Source of the DNA: Pyrrhoderma lamaoense
Lineage: Eukaryota; Basidiomycota; Agaricomycetes; Hymenochaetales; Hymenochaetaceae
Assembly: GCA_002794735.1 (NCBI GenBank)
Contig: NBAZ01000004.1
Location: 682,001 to 746,000 of the forward strand
Reading direction: 5' to 3'
DNA length: 64,000 nt
The notes beneath the pieces were generated by a model, which worked only from the letters and a program-made list of their open reading frames with translations, ran no database searches and was not told where the DNA came from. Positions 12,525 through 24,154 of the stretch are shown here, piece by piece (position 1 is the stretch's first letter; each line of letters opens with the position of its first letter). The translations under genes were made by a program, and so were the position numbers.

Positions 12525-15209
12525 TTAAGCGTAGGTCTGACGAGCCCACTTGGCAGCAGCGACAAGGTTGGCCAAAGAAGCCTCAGTCTCCTTCCAGCCA
12601 CGGGTCTTAAGACCACAGTCCTAAACGTGCAATGATGTATATGAGAAATTGCTCAGTTTAAGTAGTTCATCATCCACTCACAGGGTTGATAAAGAGCATG
12701 TTGGGAGGAATGAGCTCAAGCATGTCTTTAATGCGGTCTTTGATCTCTTGTTCGGAAGGGACACGAGGAGAGTGAATATCATAGACACCCGGACCGATCT
12801 GATTTGAATAGCCGAACTCCTTGAAGGCAGAGAGGAGTTTCATGTCACTTTTCGAAGCCTCGATAGAGATGACATCGGCGTCAAGACGCTGGATGGATGG
12901 GAAGATGTCGTTGAAATCAGAGTAGCAGAAGTGAGAGTGGGTCTGTGTTGAGTCGGAAACGCCGGCAGTTGCGAGCTTAAAGGTGTCCACGGCCCATCTC
13001 AAATAGTTGTCCCAGTCAACACGACGAAGAGGAAGCTGATATTGCATAAGCCAAAAGGAACAGTGGACAAACATCAAAGATTACTTACACCCTCACGGAT
13101 AGCGGGCTCGTCAACTTGATAGCACGAATACCAGCTTTCTCAAGATCACATACTTCATCACGGAGGGCGAGGGCGAGTTGCTGAGATTGAATCTCTTTGG
13201 AGACGTCAGCTCGAGGGAAAGACCAGTTAAGGATAGTGACTGGACCAGTCAGCATCCCCTTCATGGGCTTCTTGGTGAGGCTTTGGGCATAGCTACTCCA
13301 CTTAACGGTCATCGGGCCAGGACGGCTAACATCCGAGACAATGATGGGGGGACGAACATAACTATACAACAGTATTCAGCCGCGAATAAACATGTACAAT
13401 CTAAATTTTTTTTCATACCGAGAACCATAGCTCTGCACCCAGGCGTTTTGAGTGAAGACGAAACCATTGAGTTGTTCACCGAAGTATTGAACCATGTCGT
13501 TGCGTTCTGGTTCACCATGAACAAGAAGATCGAGACCAACTTTCTCTTGGAAGTTAACGACTTCCTGAATCTCCTTCTTAATAAACTCCTCGTATTGTTC
13601 ATACGTGAGTTCACCCTTTCCAAGTTTAAGACGGGCAGATCGGATCTCTTTGGTTTGCTAGAGGAGATAATTAGAGGTAAACAGAAAAACCAGCTTTGTA
13701 AAACATACCGGGAATGATCCGATTGTCGTGGTAGGGAAGAGAGGTAAGTTGAGAGATTTCTGTGCCTCGGCGCGCTTGGGGAAAGCGCTCTTTCGGTGGA
13801 GGTCAGCGTCGGTGATAGCAGCAACACGCTTGCGAACAGCATCGTCTGAGGTTGCTTCAAACTTGCGACGAGCTTCAATGGACTTTTTGTTCTCCTCGAG
13901 GGCTGCGGAGACCTTAGCATCCTGAGAACCCGAAAGAACAGCCGCAAGCGTAGAAACTTCGCTTGCCTTTTCGAGTGCAAATGAGAACCAGTCCTTTTGT
14001 TCTGTTGTGAGCTTGGTTTCCGAGGCAAGAGTGACGGGATGTGAAGAAGGGATGATGAAGTTGCAACGATAACTCTGTCCTGTCCAAGTTCGGAAACGGC
14101 TTTCTGTCCTAACTTGATAGAACTGAGGAAGTCGTTCTTCCAAACATTACGGCCAGAAACAAGACCAAGGGAGAGAGAAAGTCCGGTAGACTTAACTGCA
14201 GCGATAGTGGCATCGAGTTGGCCTGGCTCACGGTCAAGATCGATGTGCAGGCCGGCAACAGGGAGTTTTACAGCATAGTCAAGGTTAGAGTCAAGACGTC
14301 CGTAATAAGTTGCAAGCACGATTTTTGGTGAGACAGGAGCAAGTGCACTATATGCAGTAGAAAATTCCTTTGCAAGACCAGCGGCAACATCCATTACGAG
14401 GATAGGTTCATCGATCTGTACATTCTCCGCACCCGCTGCCTTGAGCTCCGTGAGAAGCTGCTTATAGACAGGAAGGATCTTTTCAAGAGAGAAATCGGCT
14501 TGAAACCAGGAGTAGCATCTCTTCCAGCCTTGGATAAAACAAGGTACGAGACAGGACCAAGAATGACGGGACGAGTAATGATGCCTTCCGCTTTTGCTTC
14601 ATTGAATTCTTCAACAGCCTTATTGAAAAGGAGTTTGAATTCGGTCTTCTCCGAAACCTCCGGTACAACATAATGATAGTTCGAGTCGAACCTGGGAAAA
14701 AAGAAGCTCGGTAAAAGTCCAGTATGACAAAAAATTTTAAACTCCACACCATTTCTTCATTTCAGAAGCGGGGACGTCGACACCGTCTGCCTGACGTCCA
14801 CGTCCCATGGCAAAGTACACATCAAGAGGAGAAAGGTTAAAGCCTGTATAACGGGCAGGGATGACATTGAATGCTGCTGAGTGATCAAGAACATGATCGT
14901 AAAGTGTGAAGTCGCCGCTGAGATACGTTGTTAGAGGACGCGATTCGAGTTGAGATTTGAGATGGAAAGTATTACCTGGGAATGTAGTCTACACCACGAG
15001 CCTTGAGGTTGGACCAGTTGTACTTTTTGACCTCAGAAGCAGCCTTGGTTAGCTCTTCTGCAGAGATTTTTCCAGCCCAGTAGGCTTCGACGGCCTTCTT
15101 GACCTCACGGTTTGCTCCTTTGAGCGGTTATCAGTTATAAAGTGAGTATATGCGCGCCAACAATGAACATACCGATACGAGGAAATCCCAAGACGCTGGA
15201 TGCAACCAT
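12525..15209 (-). CDS. MET6: Cobalamin-independent methionine synthase
   Basis: This cytosolic enzyme transfers the methyl group of 5-methyltetrahydropteroyltri-L-glutamate to homocysteine, the last step of methionine synthesis. The start is the ATG at 15209 ([17 protein letters not shown], the canonical N-terminus) and the stop is TAA at 12525-12527 (ARQTYA). Both halves of the family are present. The N-terminal substrate-binding half runs to [11 protein letters not shown]. The C-terminal catalytic half starts at [16 protein letters not shown]. Zinc-ligand segments are visible: [12 protein letters not shown] and, near the end, [12 protein letters not shown]. The total is about 765 residues, the normal length. 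The conserved frame is interrupted three times, at about 14487 (single G), 14036-14038 (GGG) and 13118 (single G). At each place one extra base restores the family sequence. I treat these as sequence errors. A purine-rich stretch just upstream of the start on the plus strand reads as a CT-rich leader on the coding strand. Confidence 0.97.
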
Positions 15210-15212
15210 TTT

Positions 15213-15270
15213 TAACGAGAGAAAGGAGAAAAAGGGGTAAAAGATGTGGATAAGATGTGTAAAAGAGAGG
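15213..15270 (-). promoter_or_regulatory. Pyrimidine-rich 5' leader of MET6
   Basis: Read on the coding strand, the ~55 nt before the MET6 ATG are C/T-rich (for example CCCCTTTTTCTCCTTTCTC). This is a common feature of strongly expressed fungal genes, marking the transcription start zone. The ATG context (AAAATGG) is favourable. Confidence 0.5.
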
Positions 15271-16423
15271 TGCAGTTTTTTAAATGCGCATGATGGCGCC
15301 TTAATAATTACATAAGTAGTTATCGATTAAGCCGCGTCCCCAAAGGTTGTCATCAGAAGTAGCTACCTACATATGTAGATATGCGTGTTGGTGAAAGAGC
15401 TACTAGTCGAGCAGAGTTACATGTGTAGCAAGTCTTGCAATCGGACTTATCTTCTTCTCATTCTTCACGGCTCCAACTTCACGTTTCAATCATACGTTCA
15501 TTGTGTTTTGCATTCAGGAACTCTGGACTGGTCTGTGTAATCTAATATAATATTGTCTCTAATAACTAGTAATCAGAATATAAGTTTATGTAATCAATCC
15601 TCGGCCGAACGATGCCCCTTAAATCGTATGGAAGACTCTTCAACTTCTAACTCTCTAACATCACCGAACCAAGTTGCCCGTATCCGATGACATCTATCAC
15701 TCTATCTCTGCTACTGCATGGACGTAAAAAGACACACTCAATGTTTGCATCAGTGACGAGATTAAACTCAGGCTAAATCTCGACTCTACACAGCTAATCT
15801 TGAAGCCGCAAATCGCAATCTCACCACGTGTTGCTCACTTTGGCTGCACTGACTCATCCGACTCATTCTTAGCTTTTCATTCCTTCGCATATTCTATCCA
15901 TAATAAGTAAACGCTATAGCTCAAACATAGCATCCGCCTTTGTCATCAACGGATCTTCTGACGTATGCTAAATTCATGATAATTGCTCTACAAGACAAGT
16001 GTCTTGAAGAAGCAAGTTCAAGCAGATCGCACAAACTCGTTGTCTGTAAAACTTCTCTATGATACAAAAGTTAAATACTTTGAAAGTGGAACAACGCTTG
16101 GAAAGAAATTCTTCATCTCTAAACACGGATGATTAACGCACCGATGAGACAGACTTTAAAGTATCTTAACCGGGACTTTAAGCTTTTTCTTTGGCTGTTC
16201 AAGCCATGTCCTAATAAGGCAACTCTCGTGGGTTAATGCACTGCCATAATTAGAAAAAGCCACATCGCGTGTTCACCGCCTCCCCGAGAGCGACTCGGCG
16301 GTAGAAATTGAGGTCCGTGGATGCTATCCTCGGTCGACATACAAATGCTCGAGCCATCGAGACCATGGTCGTCAAATCTCGACTGTTCAAGACGGTTCCA
16401 GGCAGCTCTCTGCAAAATCCAAT
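15271..16423. other. Divergent intergenic region, MET6 / phosphatase
   Basis: No gene is supported. This 1.2 kb stretch is the shared upstream region of MET6 and the dual-specificity phosphatase. Apart from the CACGTG/TGACTCA pair I see no further clear motif. Confidence 0.5.
15825..15856. promoter_or_regulatory. CACGTG and TGACTCA sites upstream of MET6
   Basis: CACGTG (15825-15830) and TGACTCA (15850-15856) lie 20 nt apart, about 620 bp upstream of the MET6 start. In yeast these are the core Cbf1/Met4-type and Gcn4-type sites of sulfur-amino-acid and general-control genes. The site sequences are seen. Their use here is inferred. The same spacer also drives the phosphatase gene in the other direction. 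Confidence 0.45.
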
Positions 16424-17223
16424 ATGCCTTGGAGAAATGTCGACCCAATAATCGAAGGACGACTATTTTTGGGCAAGTAAGTACTATACTATACTTCTTT
16501 GATTTAGTTCCTTGCTTCCTGGTGTCTTCTCTTTTGGTTCCATACTTCCGGATTAGTACTTATCAGATCCTATCATGCCCTTTAGTATTATAGCTGCCCG
16601 GTCGCCTCGCTCTCTATCTGAGAGAAGAATTTCGCACATAGGTAATAGTCATTCAAAGAACCATTCAAGCAAGAGACTCATGAATTCTTTTGGTTAGTCT
16701 CCGTTTGCGAAGACCCTATACCTGCTGATTCGCCGTCCTCTGGCATTCGTCACATCCGTATCCCTGTGAAGGATGTGGATTATGCCGACCTTTTGATTCA
16801 TCTACCGAGAGCATGTGCCTTCATTCATCAGGCACTAAAGGATGGCGGCATAGTTCTAGTGCATTGCGAACAAGGTCTATCTCGAAGTGCAACAGTTGTT
16901 GCTGCATATTGTACGAATGTCCTTCATGATATATAACCATCTCTGACTGTATCCTTTACAGTAATGTTTTCAAGAAGAATAAGTTCGACTGACGCATTAG
17001 AAATCATACGGCGTGGTACGTGATATTTTTTCTTTATCTTTCTATAGATGATTTATTATATGCACTGGTAGCACGCGAACAAGTCTGGCCAAACCCCGGA
17101 TTTCATCAACAGCTCGTGCTTTTTGAGCTGTGCCAATATAATCCGACTCCATCTGATGGGATCTACAGGAGCTGGCGTGATCAGATTGAACGGGAGATTC
17201 GAGAACGTGGTCTTCCAAGCTAG
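16424..17223 (+). CDS. Small dual-specificity protein phosphatase
   Basis: The protein is predicted at 175 residues from five exons: 16424-16476, 16586-16641, 16698-16910, 16962-17015 and 17072-17223, all in phase. It starts MPWRNVDPIIEGRLFLGN, the usual beginning of an atypical DSP domain, and contains the catalytic loop VHCEQGLSRSATV (HCX5R). The nucleophile is Cys and the phosphate-binding Arg is present. The general-acid Asp candidate lies in VKDVDYADLL. The enzyme removes phosphate from Ser/Thr and Tyr of proteins. The substrate cannot be told from sequence. There is almost nothing outside the catalytic domain, so no targeting or docking region is visible. The first acceptor was chosen after TTTAG at 16581-16585 because it restores the family sequence, whereas the nearer TATAG acceptor leads to a stop. 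I see no frame damage. Confidence 0.88.
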
Positions 17224-17945
17224 ATCATTGAGAAGTATGGAAAGGCACATCTAAAAGTAACCGCTCAATCTTAGTTTCTCTTCTATTTTCTTTGTTTTAT
17301 TCCTTATACCATATGTGTATTTTTTATGCAACTGTACTTGTAGCTCTTTAACCACTTTGCTTATTAGATAGATATCCTACCATGGTATGCCCTTGACCTA
17401 CCTAGTTGTCGCTTCTTGGTTTCACACACACACTTTTTTTTTTGCTGTCGTCATGCTCTGTACGATACAAGTAGCAGCCACAATTAATAATGAGAACAAT
17501 GCTTGTAATTTCATTGCAGTGCAGTATGACGCAAGAGCTAAATACAAATTCAAAAGTCTATGGATCGGAGTATTAGTGTCGGAATATCCACAGCAGCGAA
17601 GTCGCCGAGTGGCGATCACTATAGAGGCTATGCAGTCACCCTGCAGACCACAACTTTGTTACCTCATCTTCTCCAGGCAATCATGAAGGCGATTGAAATT
17701 AGTGTAAATGAGCTCCGAGGATGGATCTATTTCATGCAGGTACAATCTGCTTTAGGATCATTAGTGTGTGCAACTGCTTTTTGAAGGTCCCTTATTAGAA
17801 ATTTAGCCCTGAACGACGTCATCACTACCGCCACAATCCAATCGCGAGTCCGTAATCGTTACAGAATTCATACACCACCACCCTTGCCCTTGTCTTCCTC
17901 CTTTTCCTTTTCTCGTATCATTCGAAACGAGGGCGTGAGTCCTAG
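17224..17945. other. Intergenic region, phosphatase to lipase
   Basis: Open frames here (for example 17560-17784) show no family resemblance and no convincing continuation. I see a CA/T simple tract near 17425-17443 but no gene. Confidence 0.5.
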
Positions 17946-20900
17946 ATGCCCGTAAACACGGCTACAGCCGCAATCCATATTACTCCAAGTGCGTTCAATC
18001 ATGGTCTTACTGTCTGTGACACTTTCACGATAATGCTTAAACTTTCCATTGTGTTTTCCGCCCCATATAACTTCAGCCGTTCTGAAAACGTTTTATAATC
18101 ATTATAAGCGCAAGTTTCACAAATATACCTCAGGAAGCTCAGAAGAGGAGGCGACTGACGATGTTCTTTATGATGAGTGTGTAACAGTCTCACCGGTTTT
18201 GAGCCCATTAGCTAACTCAGCATTTTCCAGAGCTTTTCATATCGTTAAATCTTTTATTGAACTAGGGACACACAACACCGTTGAGTCTCTTCAAACCTTG
18301 TGGGTGTACTAATCTTCAAACATATTTCATCATGTTAACTGTTCATGACCAGTACGAATACCCATGTGATATCGCCACCGTGGGCAGCTGTGGCAGCAGT
18401 CATGATTCCTCTCCAGACGTGCAATAGAGCTGCGGACTTACTCATTGAATGGTTTATAGATCCAATAGAACTGAAAAGAGTTGTCGGAGGTGAACGTTGG
18501 TGGCAGGTACGGGGTCTGGATGGTATCGAAGGAGAATGGGTGTCAGAGAGGAGTTTTCTGAAAGATGATGACATTACAGAGAAAACTAAACGCAAAGAGG
18601 AAGAAACCGGTAGCAAGTTAAGTAACTCGCAGATCGACATCTTAAAAATGGATGAACTGGATCGAGTTATGGTAAGGGTTCTTACTCCATCGAATCGCAC
18701 CTACATTAATCATAGTTTCCTGTACAGTTATATGTTCACGGAGGTATAATTCTTCCTTGTCTTTAATATCATTCCTTGTAATGATACACAATTTTACGTA
18801 CCAGGTGCATACTTTTGGGGATCTATCAGTATGTTCTAACTATAGATCTCTTGATTTGTCCGTAACTTATCCTTCTTCAAGATACCCATAGATACCAGAT
18901 AATAAAGTATGGTATGTAAATATATCATTCTATACACTGAACTTTATGACTTAGAGAATCGCGTTCTCTCTAACAATGAAGCCCGTAAGTTCGAAGGCAG
19001 AGTCTTTGCTGTGAATTATAGGTAATTTCACTACCACAACTACTCCATACCATTATACATGTTGCTAATGTTATGAAACGCTTACTCTAGGAAAGCCCAC
19101 AATACCCATGGCCGTGCCCCCTTCATGATGTTCTTGCAGCATGTGAGTGACCACATCTGTATCATACAGGGCATCATTGAAGAGCGTCTTTGATAGACTT
19201 ATACCTGACGGAACCTCCTTCGTCCGCCTTGCATTCTCCGATCCCACCAAGCAAAATAGTTGTGGCCGGGGACTCAGCAGGAGGGGGTTATGTGTATCTC
19301 TTTTGTGTATCCTTCGTGACTTAGGGAGACCGCTCCCTGCTGGGGCTGTTTTGATTAGCCCATGGGTCGATCTTACGCACAGTTTCCCTAGTGTTATGGA
19401 CAATTCTGCAACAGTTAGTCAGCAGGACTATTCAACTTACATTATAGACTTACTGATATGTTGAAAGGATATCATTCCTCCTTACGGTTTTATACATAAG
19501 CCTTCGATGGTGTGGCCCATAAGACCTCGACCCGGACGCAGAGGTAGATGTGTTCCTTCGAAGGGACCACCTCCACCAGAGCCTGGTCATGCCGATACAC
19601 TTTTGCCGAGCACAGCTAGAATAGGGAAAGACTCTGTCGAGACCTCACACGAAGCTACTTCCCAGGAAGAAATGATCAAGGAATGTCCAAATAGTAGATT
19701 GGCAAATGATAGCACCTATTTGCATAGTGGTTCAGGACATCCTACAGACGAACTGTACAGAACTTGGGAACCTAAACCTCCGAGGATACTCATGGAAGAT
19801 CCAGCCGTCCCGCCCTTAGAAATCCTCGATCAAATCCAACTCTATGCAACGAATGAGTAAGTACACAATCCCCACTCATGCATCAATAAACTCACGAACA
19901 CGAAGGCAACTTACCCATCCACTGGTGTCTCCTGTTCTTCAAGGCACCTTAGCTGATTTATGTCCACTCTATATAATTGCCGGAAATAACGAAGCACTGA
20001 GGGATGAGATAGTCTATCTCGCTCATCGGGCAGCTTTTCCCAATAAATTCCCTCCACGTGAAGAAGCCGTCAAGGAATCAAGACGACAGATCCAGAATGT
20101 AAAAAATTTCACGAATCCGACAAAAGTTCATTTGCAAGTGTTTGATGGTTCGATGGTGTCTTCTCCTATCTGTAGAGTATATATATTGATCTTTCTTACT
20201 AGGCATGTGTCATGTCCCAACAGTCTTCACATTTCATCAAAGCGTAAGAACTCTTTAAGTCTGACTCACTTCTTTCGGCTTACGATATCTAAGGTAAAAT
20301 ACGCATATCATTCTATTGCAGAGTTTGTTAAACATGCAATCGATAAAACTGGAACTGAGGGACATGTTTCCTTTCCGGAATTATCAGAGGGTGAACCGGG
20401 ATTTTCTAAAGAATCAGATCCCTCGAAGACAGCACAAACTTCAACCATTTCTAGTCAAATTGGGAATGGGATAAAATCATTGTCATTCCCATTCACTGGC
20501 TCAGGAAATTCGTCTTCTGCAGATCTATATGAGAGTAACAAGGCTATAACTAAGGAGTATATTAAGGGTGATCCCAATTTAAATAGTGACGAAAGAGCGC
20601 ACCGTGATAATAGCAATCATAGTACCTCGGTGAGCCAGAGTCCACATAGATACAGATTTTAAGATCTAAAACATATTTAGGGACTATCTTTAAGCATATC
20701 AATGCTCAGGCAACGAGTTGACATACGGGGTCATGTTCGCCAAATGGAGGCTATTGAGGACATTCCATGTCTAAGGAAAAAAGGCAATGAAATTGGGTTG
20801 CTTCATGAGGCTCCTGCAAAACGGTGGCTTGCGGGTCAACAGGAATGGGACCGTAGGTTTGAAGGGACAGCAAAGAAAGTAGAAAGAGAGAGAAAGAAAC

Positions 20901-21720
20901 TGGAGGAAAAGTTTCAATCCACGCTTATGCGTGCAATAGAGCTAGGGTTTGAACATACTAGTCTGTCGATGATGCATCTATCCACACCATCGAGCAAGAC
21001 GTTAATGACGGGGATGGAATAATTCAGGGTACTAGGAGGTGGGGCCCTCTTGACCTTGGCTCTGAGGCACCACCTCCAAGTGCAATAGCTGGGAGAAAAG
21101 ATACAGTAAGGCACTTATTCTAAGTTTTAAGTTTTCGACTAAGAATAGATTTAGCCTGAATCGCTTGCTCTTCTTCGCAAAATGCTCTATCATACTGCAC
21201 CAAGGACAACCAGAAAAATTCCCAAACGACAGACTAAAGATGTAATTAAGGCTGTGCTTGATCCTAGCGATGACCCTACAGCCCCTCCTCATCAATCTGT
21301 CTCTGAACAACAGGTAAGGGGTTATTCTCCACGGAAGGCGATGGTTTTAGCTCATGCGATTATTAGAATCTGGCAGAAATCATACCTATACACGGATTAA
21401 ATCTATGGGCTTCAATGATGAGGTTTGAGATTCTCTTAAAGTATAAATGAAAATTTCTGAGCATAAATTTATACAGGTATTTCACTACAAAGACCTCAGA
21501 CCAAGCGGCCAAAGGAAAACGAAAAACCTCCCGTGGTGTACAAAAAGTTCGTGTAGGATTTACTAAACGAAACCATAAACGTGGTAGGTCTGGCACCTCT
21601 TTCTCTTCAGAGGAAGACATTCAGGATACAACAACCAAGACTCGAAGAGACCTGTATCACGGACACTTTTGTAATCTAAGTCTCCTCGGTATAGAATTTA
21701 GTTCCTATGAGATTTTATAA
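17946..21720 (+). CDS. Hormone-sensitive-lipase-like alpha/beta hydrolase (abhydrolase_3)
   Basis: This long multi-exon gene starts MPVNTATAAIHITP, with exon 2 from 18077. The oxyanion motif VHGGAYF is split across the intron near 18745-18805. Then come QYPWPCPLHDVLAAY and the nucleophile elbow VVAGDSAGGG (Ser in GDSAG) near 19275. The catalytic Asp (DPAVPPLEIL or LYIIAGNNEALRDE region) and the His in DGMCHVP (near 20140-20220) are present. About 110 residues of low-complexity, polar sequence are inserted between the Ser and Asp regions. A fungal C-terminal extension follows, with RWLAGQQEWDRRF, RRWGPLDLGSEAPPPSAIAG and DPSDDPTAPPHQSVSEQQ. The likely role is hydrolysis of acylglycerol or steryl esters. 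The frame is broken at 19096-19098 (CCC), 19283-19287 (GGGGG) and somewhere in 20940-20968, each cured by one extra base. The last exon and stop (about 21560 or 21720) are uncertain. Confidence 0.85.
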
Positions 21721-22075
21721 TAGCAGGAATTTCTTATTATTACTCGACCTTTTTTGAGCTGTTTTTAAAGCTATAGAATCCATTTATCACTAGTTCTACC
21801 GCAATAAACGAGTGAAGATAGTTGTGAAGGGAGGAATGGTGCCACCACGTTTTGCGCTAAGCGGAGTTTAAATGCTTTGTCACGCGTTCTTTTGCTCATA
21901 ACCCTTGCTCCTGAACCTCCACGTCCAACAACCGCGTCGTTCACGTCTTTTATTCCTTTAAGTTCCAGTTTCTATGTGAGTTGAGTTTTAGTGAATAGAG
22001 AGCCCGCGTTAAAGATGATTCTCTGGTTACCTGTCCAAAACTGATGCATACATCTACATAGATTTTGTTACGAAA
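21721..22075. other. Upstream region of alpha-tubulin
   Basis: No gene is seen. The spacer contains the tubulin promoter and leader, with a pyrimidine-rich patch near 21920-21962. Confidence 0.5.
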
Positions 22076-23796
22076 ATGCGTGAAGTTATCTCCGTTCATG
22101 TTGGGCAAGCTGGTGTCCAAATCGGCAATGCTTGCTGTAAGTATCTCAATACACTCTTTTATCAATCCTTATCACAAAAAGACGCGTTTTCGACGCGATT
22201 TTTTTGAAAATTTTAATGAATTTCTCATACTTACTACTTGATTTGCAAGGGGAACTTTACACCGTTGAGCACGGTTTGAGTGTGAGTTAGCGCTCTGTTC
22301 ATCATTGTAATCTACTAATGTATGCTGTGTCCAGCCGGATGGTCGCTTAGTTGAAGGATCCCCATCTGCCAACGATGACGGTTTCAGCACGTTCTTCTCT
22401 GAAACCTCGTCAGGAAAACACGTTCCTCGCTCTCTTTACGTTGATTTAGAACCTAATGTCATTGACGAGGTTCGAACTGGAACTTACAGGAGTCTTTTCC
22501 ACCCAGAGACTCTTGTAACAGGGAAAGAGGATGCGGCCAACAACTGTATGTTTAATTACGTAATACTCGGTTCCTGTTCTTACCCTCCATGCTAGATGCT
22601 CGTGGTCACTACACTATTGGCAAGGAACAAATTGATGTTGTGATGGACAAGGTCCGCCGCTTGGCAGATAACTGCTCGGGACTTCAAGGTTTCTTCGTGT
22701 TCCACTCATTCGGTGGTGGAACCGGCTCAGGTTTTGGTGCTCTTCTCCTCGAGCGCCTTTCTACCGACTATGGCAAGAAGTCGAAGCTTGAGTTTTCAGT
22801 CTACCCAGCGCCAAAAACATCAAACTCCATTGTAGAGCCGTACAACTCTGTTTTGACGACTCACACCACTCTTGAGCACTCGGACTGTTCGTTCATGGTA
22901 AGTTTGCACCTTTATGACGGGCCTTTAGTTTCTAACTTGGTATTACTCAGGTTGACAACGAAGCCATTTACGATATCTGCAAACAACGTCTCGGAATAAC
23001 TTCACCGAGCTTCACGAACCTTAACAGACTTATTGCACAAGTTGTTTCTTCGGTTACTGCCTCGCTTCGTTTCGATGGTTCTTTGAATGTCGATCTGAAC
23101 GAGTTCCAGACTAACTTGGTTCCGTAAGCTGCAACTGTATCTATTTACTGCAGCTTTAGCTGATTTCAATCTTGATAGCTTCCCTCGTATTCATTTCCCT
23201 CTCGCTACCTTTGCACCTATCATCTCTGCTGAGAAAGCTCACCATGAGCAGAACTCAGTTGCGGACATGACCTTCTCTTGCTTCGAGACTGGTAACCAGA
23301 TGGTCAAATGTGATCCTAGAGAGGGCAAATACAGTATGTTTTCTTCGTTTCCACTCTATAGGTATGATCTCTTATGTCCAATATAGTGGCATGTGCTTTG
23401 TTGTATCGTGGGGATGTTGTACCGAAGGATGTTAATGCTGCTGTCGGTATCATCAAGACCAAGCGCACCATCCAATTCGTCGACTGGTGTCCAACTGGGT
23501 TCAAGCTTGGTATCTGTAATGAACCCCCTGCTCATATTCCTGGAGGGGATCTTGCCAAGGTCAGCCGATCACTTTGCATGCTCTCCAACACGACTGCTAT
23601 CTCAAGTGCATGGAGCCGCCTTGACCACAAGTTCGATCTTTTGTACTCTAAACGTGCCTTTGTTCACTGGTACGTTGGTGAAGGTATGGAGGAGGGAGAA
23701 TTCTCAGAGGCTCGTGAGGATCTTGCTGCTCTTGAAAAGGACTACGAAGAGGTTGGAATTGACTCTGCTGATGTTGAAGAAGCTGGAGAGTATTAA
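22076..23796 (+). CDS. Alpha-tubulin
   Basis: This is a microtubule subunit that pairs with beta-tubulin and binds non-exchangeable GTP. It starts [20 protein letters not shown] and ends EEAGEY with a C-terminal Tyr, both typical of alpha-tubulin. The GTP-binding glycine loop [11 protein letters not shown] lies near 22705. The conserved end [20 protein letters not shown] lies near 23660. There are short introns after the first ~60 nt, before PDGRLVEGS, and before [11 protein letters not shown], and others near 22897-22950, 23124-23178 and 23332-23384. The length is near the usual ~450 residues. No frame breaks are found, so it serves as an internal control against the broken neighbours. Its loop near KLGICNEPP departs from the common KVGINYQPP, so it may be a divergent paralog. 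Confidence 0.97.
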
Positions 23797-24154
23797 AAGT
23801 GACTCTATATTTCTTTGGATTGATGTGTTTTTGTGGCCATTACGATTACTTTAATTTCTTTTTTCACACTTTCTTACGTTCAAATGAGTGACACGCATTA
23901 CATTCTCTTCGTTTTATATACCACTTCATATACTCTATGACAAGCCAGAAGTTGTTCCCCTACTGTTTTTGAGTACGCTCTCAAGTGTTTGTGAGGGAAG
24001 CAGAATTAAAATAGTGGATTTAAAAGTGAGATTAATATGGTTCTATTGGTTGTAAGATTTACAAAACTATTGCCTTCTATGTCTAAGTGTACATTCTATC
24101 CGACAAAACATCTAAAGTGTAGACAGATAAGGGACCTGCCCTCTATTTTTTCTT
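23797..24154. other. Convergent 3'-3' spacer, tubulin / HAD phosphatase
   Basis: No gene is seen. AT-rich 3' flanks carry TTTTATATACC and GTGTACATTC elements. Confidence 0.5.

Noticed and set aside
12525..15209. MET6 as a pseudogene
   Set aside because: Every break is a single missing base, family residues are intact on both sides, and the same pattern occurs in essential neighbours.
17560..17784. Possible upstream exons of the lipase gene
   Set aside because: The frame runs into stops with every splice joint I tried. The lipase has a good start at 17946 (MPVNTATAAIHITP) in phase with exon 2.
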